From positions 1 through 64,000 of the forward strand of contig NZ_BJNY01000004.1 in NCBI RefSeq assembly GCF_006539925.1: a stretch of DNA of 64,000 nucleotides, in the 5' to 3' direction. Under the pieces are notes generated by a model. That model searched no databases. It worked only from the letters and a program-made list of their open reading frames with translations, and was not told where the DNA came from. The translations under genes were made by a program, and so were the position numbers. The stretch is from Glutamicibacter uratoxydans. Lineage in GTDB: Bacteria > Actinomycetota > Actinomycetes > Actinomycetales > Micrococcaceae. Below, piece after piece: positions 1 through 6,928 of this stretch. The stretch's first letter is position 1. Each line of letters opens with the position of its first letter.

Positions 1-100
1 CCGCAACCCGCAGACCGGCGAAGCTATCCAGATTCCTGCTGGCCACTCGGTGAAGCTGACCGCTGGTTCGAAGCTGAAGGCCGCTGTCGCCAAGAAGTAG
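1..100 (+). CDS. HU-family DNA-binding protein, C-terminal end (partial)
   Basis: The window opens inside a coding region whose last 33 codons run to a TAG stop at 98-100. The encoded tail (RNPQTGEAIQIPAGHSVK...) is the beta-arm and C-terminal part of a bacterial HU histone-like protein, which binds and bends DNA non-specifically. Bases 1-99 are identical to 513-611 in the next gene, so these are tandem paralogues. The 5' part of the gene lies outside the window. A strong terminator follows at 107-142. Confidence 0.9.
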   Translation, partial: RNPQTGEAIQIPAGHSVKLTAGSKLKAAVAKK

Positions 101-106
101 GCTTTC

Positions 107-142
107 CAGCCCGCCGCCTGGGAACGGGCGGCGGGCTGTTTT
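107..142 (+). terminator. Rho-independent terminator after first HU gene
   Basis: A 12-bp perfect GC-rich stem (107-118 with 127-138) with an 8-base loop is followed by TTTT. It separates the two tandem HU genes, so each probably has its own promoter. Confidence 0.85.
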
Positions 143-327
143 AACCCCAAAATCACTACCTTTGGGCGCAGAAATTTGAGAATTGTTGAAAAATTCCCGG
201 AGATTCCGCTGTTTTTGGGCTTTTAGCGTCTCAAGGTTTGATATGTTCGTCACTGATAAGTCCGCGCGACCGTGCGGCGTTCGGGGTCTGTTGTGGGCCT
301 TGGATCTCTAGTCCAGGAGGACAAACA

Positions 328-612
328 TTGGCTATGAACCGTAGCGAACTTGTTGCTGCCGTTGCAGCGAAGACCGAAAACTCCCAGGTTGCCGTCAACG
401 GTGTTCTGGATGCGCTGTTCGACGTGTTCGTCGAGAACATCTCGCAGGGCGAGAAGGTTTCGATCCCAGGCTGGTTGGCTGTTGAGCGCACCGATCGTGC
501 TGCCCGCACCGGCCGCAACCCGCAGACCGGCGAAGCTATCCAGATTCCTGCTGGCCACTCGGTGAAGCTGACCGCTGGTTCGAAGCTGAAGGCCGCTGTC
601 GCCAAGAAGTAA
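328..612 (+). CDS. hup: HU-family DNA-binding protein (second, complete copy)
   Basis: This encodes a 94-residue HU protein, a small homodimeric nucleoid protein. The start is set at TTG 328 rather than ATG 334. The AGGAGG at 315-320 is 7 bases from the TTG but 13 from the ATG, and the resulting MAMNRSEL N-terminus matches the MAKNRSEL seen in actinobacterial HU proteins (recalled, not searched). The N-terminal helical dimerisation part is followed by IPGWLAVERTDRAARTGRNPQTGE, the DNA-clamping beta-arm. The last 99 coding bases are identical to the preceding HU gene, including synonymous positions. A terminator follows at 628-663. Confidence 0.93.
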   Translation: MAMNRSELVAAVAAKTENSQVAVNGVLDALFDVFVENISQGEKVSIPGWLAVERTDRAARTGRNPQTGEAIQIPAGHSVKLTAGSKLKAAVAKK

Positions 613-627
613 GCTTGCTTGATTCAG

Positions 628-663
628 GGGCCTGGTCCATTGTGGACCGGGCCCTTGTTTTTT
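628..663 (+). terminator. Rho-independent terminator after second HU gene
   Basis: A 12-bp stem (628-639 with 643-654, one G-T pair) with a 3-base loop is followed by TTGTTTTTT. Confidence 0.85.
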
Positions 664-672
664 GAGCGTTTC

Positions 673-689
673 TTCTACTTCGCGTAGAA
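673..689 (+). promoter_or_regulatory. Operator-like inverted repeat upstream of copper cluster
   Basis: TTCTAC-N5-GTAGAA is a perfect 6-bp dyad 53 bases before the GTG start of the first gene of the copper/DyP cluster and just after the HU terminator. Its TAC/GTA arms resemble sites bound by BlaI/CopY-family repressors. That assignment is inference, since no such regulator is encoded in the window. Confidence 0.4.
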
Positions 690-741
690 TCAGGCGTGGC
701 CGTGCGCTTGCACGCCCGTCGTCATCGGCAAAGGAACTTTC

Positions 742-1350
742 GTGCATAAGAACCCGGCAATCCGCGTCATGCGCGGTTGGCTCGCGGCCTTGGTGTGCAC
801 CTGGACGGCCTTCGCCGCGCACGCGCATGCGGCGCCGACGACGATGTCCCTTGTTGTCATGGCGCTGATCACCTGTGTTTCTGCGGTGATTGCCATGGCG
901 ATGCTGGGCCGCAAGTTTTCGCTGTGGGCCACCAGCGTGGTGGTGCTGATCAGCCAGGGGCTGTACCACCTGTCGATGTCAGTCATGGGCCACGGCGGCA
1001 GCGGGGCGATCAGCTCGATGGAGCACGCCGGGCACAACCCTCCGGTGGACCTGTCGGGGCAGATCAACTCGCAGTACGCGAATGTGCAAAGCGAATCCAT
1101 GCTCTGGGCGCACGTGGTGGCGGCAGCCGCCAGCGTCGTCGTCCTCTACGGGGCCGAAAGGCTTCTGGCGCTGCTACGGTCGATCATCACCGTGGGCGCG
1201 GCCCGCGCCATTCTCCTGTTCCTGCGTGTTCCCGCTCCGGCGGTGCGCGAGCTTCCCGGGTACTTCCCGCTGCGTTTTCAACTCAAGCTGGCGCAGCTTG
1301 AACGCCTCCCGGTGCTGCGCGGGCCGCCCTCTTTCGTTCTTCCCGCCTAG
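742..1350 (+). CDS. Unknown membrane protein heading the copper cluster
   Basis: This 202-residue protein has a GTG start behind AAGGAA at 731-736. It has a hydrophobic signal or first membrane segment at residues ~9-30, a second segment at ~35-52, one at ~55-75 and another at ~118-138. Between them is a short histidine/methionine-bearing loop (SMSVMGHGG, MEHAGHNPP) that could bind metal. The C-terminal ~55 residues are basic and probably cytoplasmic. No family is recognised. It lies 47 bases upstream of the CopC gene on the same strand, so a role in envelope copper handling is inferred from position and the His/Met loop only. Confidence 0.7.
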   Translation: MHKNPAIRVMRGWLAALVCTWTAFAAHAHAAPTTMSLVVMALITCVSAVIAMAMLGRKFSLWATSVVVLISQGLYHLSMSVMGHGGSGAISSMEHAGHNPPVDLSGQINSQYANVQSESMLWAHVVAAAASVVVLYGAERLLALLRSIITVGAARAILLFLRVPAPAVRELPGYFPLRFQLKLAQLERLPVLRGPPSFVLPA

Positions 1351-1397
1351 AAATATTTGAAGAACGACGCCGGGACCGGCGTAGACAAGGAAACACC

Positions 1398-2009
1398 ATG
1401 AACATCCGCACCATGACCCAGCGCCTGGCCGCCGGGGCAAGCATCGCACTGCTGGCAAGCTTCGGCGCCGTGGCCGCCAACGCCCACGACGTGCTCACCG
1501 GCTCCTCGCCGAAGAACGGGGCCACCGTCGCCACCTCGCCGAAGGAGCTGACGATGACCTTCTCCGCCGAGCTGCAGAAGCTGCCAGGCGCCGATTCCAC
1601 CGTGGCGGCGCTGAGCAGCGAGGGCAAGAAGCTGGACGCCACCGCCACCACCAAGGGCAACACCGTCACCGTCGTGCCGGAGGAAAAACTCGCCAACGGC
1701 GACTACACCCTGGCCGTGCGCGTGATCTCCTCCGACGGGCACCCGGTGGAGGACTCCATCGCCTTCACCGTGGACGCCCCGGCCGCCTCGCCGAGCGCCG
1801 AGGCCAGCCAAACGCCGGTCTCAAGCCCGGCAGCAAGCGATGCCGCGTCCGAAACGCCGTCAGATGCGCCTTCCGAGGCGCCCGCGCAGGCACCAGTGCA
1901 GAATCTGGGCGCCGGCGTGAACCCGATCGTGTGGATCATCATCGCCGTGGTGGTAGCCGGCGGCCTGGTGGCCGTGCTGGTGAACTTCGCCCGCAACAAC
2001 AAGAAGTAG
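1398..2009 (+). CDS. CopC-domain copper-binding protein, membrane-anchored
   Basis: This 203-residue exported protein belongs to the CopC/YcnJ family of periplasmic or surface copper carriers. An N-terminal signal peptide ends at VAANA, leaving His30 as the first mature residue (AHDVLTGSSP). That is the expected amino-terminal Cu(II) ligand, and a second His follows in SSDGHPVED. The ~95-residue CopC beta-barrel is followed by an Ala/Ser/Pro/Glu-rich linker (~130-170), one membrane helix (VWIIIAVVVAGGLVAVLV) and a basic tail. The ribosome site is AAGGA at ~1389. It is followed by PCuAC, DyP and CopD/CtaG genes, which supports a copper trafficking role for this unit. Confidence 0.92.
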   Translation: MNIRTMTQRLAAGASIALLASFGAVAANAHDVLTGSSPKNGATVATSPKELTMTFSAELQKLPGADSTVAALSSEGKKLDATATTKGNTVTVVPEEKLANGDYTLAVRVISSDGHPVEDSIAFTVDAPAASPSAEASQTPVSSPAASDAASETPSDAPSEAPAQAPVQNLGAGVNPIVWIIIAVVVAGGLVAVLVNFARNNKK

Positions 2010-2094
2010 ATTCCCCTTCCCGCCGATGCCTTGGGTGCATCCGCGCGCCCAAAAACTGGCATCGGCACATGCCACGTGAAAGCTTGAGTAACCA

Positions 2095-2667
2095 ATGAAA
2101 ACCACGAAAACCACTGCCGCGCTGCTGGGACTGGGACTGCTGCTGGCCGGCTGCTCCGCCACACCGGATCCGGCGGCCCAAACGCCTGCCGCGCAGCATG
2201 AAACCCAGGCACAGGCCCTGCAGGCCAGCGACACCTGGGCCAAGGCGGCCAAGGACGGGATGAGCGCGGGCTTCGGCACGCTGCACAACGCCGGAAGCCA
2301 GGCCATCGAGATCACCGGCGTCAGCGACGCCGCAGGCAACGAGATCCAGCTGCACGAAACCGTCGGCACCGGCGCGCAGGCGAGCATGAAACAGATGGAC
2401 GGCGGGCTGACGATCGAGCCAGGGCAGGACGCGGTGCTTGAACCCGGGGGATCGCACCTGATGTTCATGGACCTGAAGCAGCCCTTGGCCGCGGCCCAGC
2501 GCACGAGCCTGACCTTCACCTTCGCCGACGGCTCCAGCGCCGCGGCGGACTTCGAGATCCGCAACTTCAGCGGCGCCAACGAGAATTACGAGCATGGCGG
2601 GCAGAAGCCGGAGCACACGATGGACCACTCGAAAATGGACCACTCGAAGATGAAGCACGATGGGTAG
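2095..2667 (+). CDS. PCu(A)C copper-chaperone lipoprotein
   Basis: This 190-residue lipoprotein (lipobox LAGC, Cys20) carries a PCu(A)C domain, the Cu(I) chaperone family that delivers copper to the CuA/CuB sites of cytochrome oxidase and, in Streptomyces, works alongside a DyP peroxidase. The signature ligands are visible as His87-x10-Met98-x22-His121-x-Met123, close to the family H-x10-M-x21-H-x-M. A C-terminal His/Met-rich tail (MDHSKMDHSKMKHDG) probably adds metal-binding capacity. The stop codon overlaps the start of the DyP gene by 8 bases, so the two are translationally coupled. Confidence 0.93.
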   Translation: MKTTKTTAALLGLGLLLAGCSATPDPAAQTPAAQHETQAQALQASDTWAKAAKDGMSAGFGTLHNAGSQAIEITGVSDAAGNEIQLHETVGTGAQASMKQMDGGLTIEPGQDAVLEPGGSHLMFMDLKQPLAAAQRTSLTFTFADGSSAAADFEIRNFSGANENYEHGGQKPEHTMDHSKMDHSKMKHDG

Positions 2668-3826
2668 CGCACCGAGCCGGCGCAGCGTCATCGGCGGTTC
2701 GGCCATGGCGGCCCTGGGCGGGATGCTCGCCGGCTTCGGTGCGGCTCCCGCTGCAGCAGATGCGGGCCAGACCGGGCAGCCGGAGGGACAGCAGGGCGGA
2801 ACCCGGCAGTTCTACGGCCGCTACCAGGCAGGCATCCTGGACGAGGCGCAGCTGCACGCGCAGTTCGTCGGCTGGGATGTCATCTGGGGCGAGGGCGGCA
2901 AGAAGGAGCAGCTGCGCGCGCTGCTGCGGATGCTCACCGACGACGCGCAGCGCCTGGCCTCCGGGCGCGGCGTGCTGGCTGACACCGAAGCTGAAATGGC
3001 CGCGGACCCGGCGCAGCTGACGCTGACGGTGGGGCTGGGCCAGCGCCTGCTCGACCAGGTCGGGGCGGGCAAGAATGCTGTGGGGAGCATGCCCGAGTTC
3101 GCCGGCGACAAGCTGGATGAGCGCTACGGGCAGAGCGACCTGCTGGTGCAGTTCTGCTCGAACGACCCCACGGTGCTGGCCCACGCGGTGCGCGCGGTGG
3201 GCAAGAACCTGCGCGGGCTGGCCAAGCACGTGTTCACCCAGCGCGGGTTCATCCAGCCGGCGTCGGGGGCCTTCCGCAACCTGTTCGGCCAGCTGGACGG
3301 GATCAACAACCCTGCCGGCGATACCCGTGAGCTGGCGGTGTTCGGCACGCAGGAGAACCCGAGCTGGATCAGCAACGGCACCACCCTGGCGCTGCGCCGC
3401 TTCGAGATGGACCTGGACGCCTGGGACGAGCTGGCGGTCTCCGGGCGCGACTTCGCCCTGGGCCGCCGGCAGAAGGACGGCTCGCCGCTGTCCGGGACCA
3501 GCGTCGCAGACCCGGTGGACCTGGACGCGGCCAACGAGCTGGGGCTGCCGAAGATCGGTGCGAACGCCCATGTGGCGCTGGCCCGGCCGGGCAGCGGGGA
3601 CGAGGTGATCCACCGGCGCGGCTACAACTTCGTCGACGGGGAGCGATCCGGACTGCTGTTCGCCAGCTACCAGCGCGATGCGCGCACCAGCTTCATCCCG
3701 GTGCAGCGGCGGCTGGCGGCGGCCGATGCGCTGAACCAGTGGCTGACGCCCGTCGGCTCCGCGCTCTACGCGGTGCTGCCGGGGATCGAGCCGGGCATGT
3801 ACCTGGGCCAGCAGCTGCTGGACTAG
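2660..3826 (+). CDS. efeB: Tat-exported DyP-type haem peroxidase
   Basis: This 388-residue dye-decolorising peroxidase is of the EfeB/DtpA type. A twin-arginine signal (SRRSVIGG, then a hydrophobic stretch ending AAPAAADA) implies export as a folded haem protein. The GxxDG motif (GQLDG) with the catalytic Asp lies near residue 212. A conserved AHV near residue 303 is the expected proximal haem His, and RRGYNF carries the distal Arg. EfeB in other bacteria sits with EfeU/EfeO, but here neighbours are CopC, PCuAC and CopD/CtaG, a context closer to the copper-linked DtpA system of Streptomyces. The symbol denotes family only. A 12-bp hairpin follows the gene. Confidence 0.9.
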   Translation: MGSAPSRRSVIGGSAMAALGGMLAGFGAAPAAADAGQTGQPEGQQGGTRQFYGRYQAGILDEAQLHAQFVGWDVIWGEGGKKEQLRALLRMLTDDAQRLASGRGVLADTEAEMAADPAQLTLTVGLGQRLLDQVGAGKNAVGSMPEFAGDKLDERYGQSDLLVQFCSNDPTVLAHAVRAVGKNLRGLAKHVFTQRGFIQPASGAFRNLFGQLDGINNPAGDTRELAVFGTQENPSWISNGTTLALRRFEMDLDAWDELAVSGRDFALGRRQKDGSPLSGTSVADPVDLDAANELGLPKIGANAHVALARPGSGDEVIHRRGYNFVDGERSGLLFASYQRDARTSFIPVQRRLAAADALNQWLTPVGSALYAVLPGIEPGMYLGQQLLD

Positions 3827-3831
3827 AAGCG

Positions 3832-3862
3832 GGTTCGGCGGTGTGAGATGCACCGCCGAACC
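3832..3862 (+). terminator. Hairpin after DyP gene (weak or attenuating terminator)
   Basis: A perfect 12-bp stem (3832-3843 with 3851-3862) with a 7-base loop lies between the DyP and CopD-CtaG genes. No T-run follows, so it may only protect or partly terminate the transcript. Confidence 0.45.
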
Positions 3863-3933
3863 TGCCTAAAACCGCACACCAACCACGCGCCGGCAGGAAC
3901 CGCCGGGCAGGCAAGTGAGAAGATGGAAGGGCT

Positions 3934-6000
3934 ATGGCCACAGAAACTGCACCGCGCGAGCTAGCGCCCCCAGTCACCCGATTCATCCTGCCCGGAATCT
4001 TCACCATGGTGCTTGCATTCCTCGGCGCGGTCCTGTTCACCGGGATCACCGCGCCGACCCTGTTGGCCGATCCCGGCGCGTTCGTGCGCTGGGCGCTGCC
4101 GATCTCCCGGGCCATCCACCACACAGCGATGTCGCTGACCATCGCCGCGCTGCTCTTCGCCGCGGTGATCGTGCCGCGCGCCTCCAAGGTGACGCGGCAC
4201 GCCGGGGACAACGAGGCCGCCGACCACCCGGTGTTCACCCGGAGCATGAACATCGCCGCGGCCGCCGGCGTGGTGTGGACGTTGGCCGCCGCCGCGGTGC
4301 TGCTGCTGACCTTCTGGGACCTGGCAGGCACCCCGATCAACCTCAAGCCCGAATACTCCGTGGCGATCCTGGACTACATCATCGGGATCACCACCGGACG
4401 GGCCTGGGCCTGGATGGTGGCCATCGCCGCGATCACCGCTTCGCTGGCGCTGGCGGTGCGCGGGAAGACCGCGGTGGGCCTGACCGCGTTCTTCTCCTTC
4501 TTCGGCATTGTGCCGCTGGCATTCATCGGCCACGCTTCGGGGGGCGATGACCACTTCGCCGCGGTGAACTCCATCGCCCTGCACCTGCTGGCGGTGGTGA
4601 TCTGGTTCGGCGGCATCCTGATGCTCGCCCTGCTGGCGCCGAAGCTGGGCGTCGAGGCGCCGGGGCGGCAACGCGGCCAGGTGCTGGCCGGCGTGGTGCT
4701 CAAGCGCTTCTCCGCCCTGGCCACCGTGGCGGTGTTCCTGATGATCGGCTCCGGCGTGGCCAGCGCGGTGATCCGCGTGACCGAATGGGGCCAGCTGCTC
4801 TCGCCCTACGGCGCGCTGGTGATCGCCAAGGCGGTGCTGACACTGGGCCTTGGCGCCCTGGGCCTGGCGCACCGCCGCTGGGTGATCCCGAAGCTGCTGG
4901 CGGGGCAGTACTCCGCGCTGAAGGCCGCCTGGCGCGTGGTCGTCGGCGAAATCATGCTGATGGGCGCGGTGATGTCCCTGGCGGTGGTGCTGGCCCGCAC
5001 CGCGCCGCCGACCTCCGACGAGGCCCCTGCCACCGCCACCCCGGCCCGCCTGCTCACCGGCTACGAGCTGCCTGAAGCCCCCACTGCCTCCAGCTGGTTC
5101 ACCGTGTGGCGGATGGACTGGATCTGGGTGGCGGTGTGCCTGCTGGGCCTGGCCTTCTACCTGTGGGCGTTCATCACGCTGCGCCGCCGCGGGGACAAGC
5201 CCAGCGGGCTGCGCCTGGCCAGCTGGATCATCGGCCTCATTGCGCTGTTCTACGTGACCAGCGGCGCGGTGGCGGTCTACGGCAAGGTGCAGTTCTCCAC
5301 GCACATGGTCGACCACATGTCGCTGACCATGATCGTGCCGCTGTTCCTGGTGCTCGGCACCCCGGTGACGCTGCTGCTGCAGGTGCTGCCATCGCGCGCC
5401 GACGGCACTCGCGGCCCGCGCGAATGGATCCTCTACCTGGTGCATTCGCGCTACTCGAAGGTCATCACGCACCCGATCTTCGCCGCGCTGAACTTCGCCG
5501 GCTCCATCGTCATCTTCTACTTCACCCCGGTGCTTGAACCGGCGATGCTCTACCACGCGGGCCACGAGCTGATGAACCTGCACTTCCTGCTCACCGGCTA
5601 CCTCTTCGCGCTCTCGCTGATCGACGCGGACCCGGTCCCCAAGCGCTACCCGTACCCGATGCGGCTGCTGGTGCTGCTGGCCACCGTCGCCTTCCACGCC
5701 TTCTTCGGCGTGGCGCTGATGAGCACCACGGTGCTGCTGGCCCCGGACTACTTCGGCAACATGGGCCGCACCTGGGGCGGTTCGGCCATCGAAGACCAGG
5801 AGGTGGGCGCCGGCATCATGTGGGCCATCGGCGAGGTGCCGACCCTGGCGCTGGCCATCGGCGTGGCCGTCTCCTGGCTGCGCCAGGACAAGAAGGACAC
5901 CAAGCGCTACGACCGCCAGGCCGAGCGCGACAACGACGCCGAACTGGCCGCCTACAACGAAATGTTCGCCCGCTACAAGAAAATGGACGACCGTGCCTAA
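3934..6000 (+). CDS. CopD-CtaG fusion: copper import and cytochrome oxidase assembly membrane protein
   Basis: This 688-residue polytopic protein combines a CopD-like half (about residues 10-360, eight or nine helices, with AIHHTAMSLTIAA near residue 60 and further His residues) and a caa3-type CtaG half (about 390-660). The CtaG half shows the conserved HMVDHMSLTMIVPLFLVLGTP segment, in which the His residues probably bind copper, and a later ..YHAGHELMNLHFLLTGYLF segment. CopD proteins move copper across the membrane, and CtaG supports CuB insertion into cytochrome c oxidase. The fusion is common in actinobacteria. The ATG follows a purine-rich GGAAGG. The stop overlaps the following lipoprotein start by 8 bases. 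Confidence 0.92.
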   Translation: MATETAPRELAPPVTRFILPGIFTMVLAFLGAVLFTGITAPTLLADPGAFVRWALPISRAIHHTAMSLTIAALLFAAVIVPRASKVTRHAGDNEAADHPVFTRSMNIAAAAGVVWTLAAAAVLLLTFWDLAGTPINLKPEYSVAILDYIIGITTGRAWAWMVAIAAITASLALAVRGKTAVGLTAFFSFFGIVPLAFIGHASGGDDHFAAVNSIALHLLAVVIWFGGILMLALLAPKLGVEAPGRQRGQVLAGVVLKRFSALATVAVFLMIGSGVASAVIRVTEWGQLLSPYGALVIAKAVLTLGLGALGLAHRRWVIPKLLAGQYSALKAAWRVVVGEIMLMGAVMSLAVVLARTAPPTSDEAPATATPARLLTGYELPEAPTASSWFTVWRMDWIWVAVCLLGLAFYLWAFITLRRRGDKPSGLRLASWIIGLIALFYVTSGAVAVYGKVQFSTHMVDHMSLTMIVPLFLVLGTPVTLLLQVLPSRADGTRGPREWILYLVHSRYSKVITHPIFAALNFAGSIVIFYFTPVLEPAMLYHAGHELMNLHFLLTGYLFALSLIDADPVPKRYPYPMRLLVLLATVAFHAFFGVALMSTTVLLAPDYFGNMGRTWGGSAIEDQEVGAGIMWAIGEVPTLALAIGVAVSWLRQDKKDTKRYDRQAERDNDAELAAYNEMFARYKKMDDRA

Positions 6001-6736
6001 GAAAATCGCAGCCTTCGCCCTGCTTTCGGTCCTCGCCCTGGCCTCCTGCTCCGCCGCCGGGGATTCCGGGCAGATGCCGCAGGACTCCACCCACCAGAAG
6101 GCCGCCAGCGCCTCGCCCAGCGCGCAGGAAACCGACCCGGCGGACATGAGCCCTGCCGAGGTGGCTACCACCGCCGGGGCAGTGATGGCCGCCAAGCTCG
6201 GCTTCCCGAACTCCGCGCGGATCACCGGGCAGGACCTGAAGGACCTGGCCAAAAAGCCCGACGCGCTGAAGGACATCGTGGTTCTGCCCGGCGCCTGCCA
6301 GGGGACGATCGACGACCTGAACTGGTCGCCGGTGCAGCTTGGCACGCAGGCGGCCCGCACCGACTTCACCAATGAGGCGCAGAACATCACCGGCTCCATC
6401 GAGGTGGCCAAACTGGATAGCGACGCCGACCGCGCCGCGGTGGCCGCGCACAACAAGAACGTGGCAAAGATCCTGTCCGACTGCTCCGGCGTGAAGATCA
6501 ACGGGCTGGACTACTCCGAGGACCTGAAGTTCTCCGACCCCGCGGTGGAGAAGGCTGACTCCTCGCTCTACTACACCCGCAACGGGCAGTACCCGCAGGA
6601 TTCGCTGGTGCTGATCAGCTCCACCAAGGACTACGCGGCCATGGTCTCCTTCGTCTCCGCCGCGCCGATCAACGACGCCAAGTTCAATCAGGTGGCCACC
6701 AGCATCCTTGATGCGGCCTTGACGCAGGTGAAGTAG
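5993..6736 (+). CDS. Unknown lipoprotein coupled to CopD-CtaG
   Basis: This 247-residue protein starts at a GTG overlapping the CtaG stop by 8 bases, indicating translational coupling. It has a lipoprotein signal (LALASC, acylated Cys ~19), a Ser/Ala/Pro/Thr-rich linker, and a globular domain with three Cys residues, none in a CxxC arrangement. No known family is recognised. Its position at the end of the copper/DyP unit suggests an envelope partner of CtaG or the peroxidase, but that is contextual inference only. Confidence 0.8.
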   Translation: MPKKIAAFALLSVLALASCSAAGDSGQMPQDSTHQKAASASPSAQETDPADMSPAEVATTAGAVMAAKLGFPNSARITGQDLKDLAKKPDALKDIVVLPGACQGTIDDLNWSPVQLGTQAARTDFTNEAQNITGSIEVAKLDSDADRAAVAAHNKNVAKILSDCSGVKINGLDYSEDLKFSDPAVEKADSSLYYTRNGQYPQDSLVLISSTKDYAAMVSFVSAAPINDAKFNQVATSILDAALTQVK

Positions 6737-6928
6737 CGGGCTATGTAGTCGGCGTTCAGTGCGGTGGACCAGCCCGGTAGGCGAGCCCGGCGGAATAGCC
6801 CGGCGCCGCGGCTGGTTGCACAGGTGAGAAGGATCTCGCCCGCAACGGCTCAACCTTGCTTAACACGCTTGAACCCCTGCCGCCGCGGTGGCGGATAATT
6901 AACGTGAACCACCTGCGAAAGGATGCCC

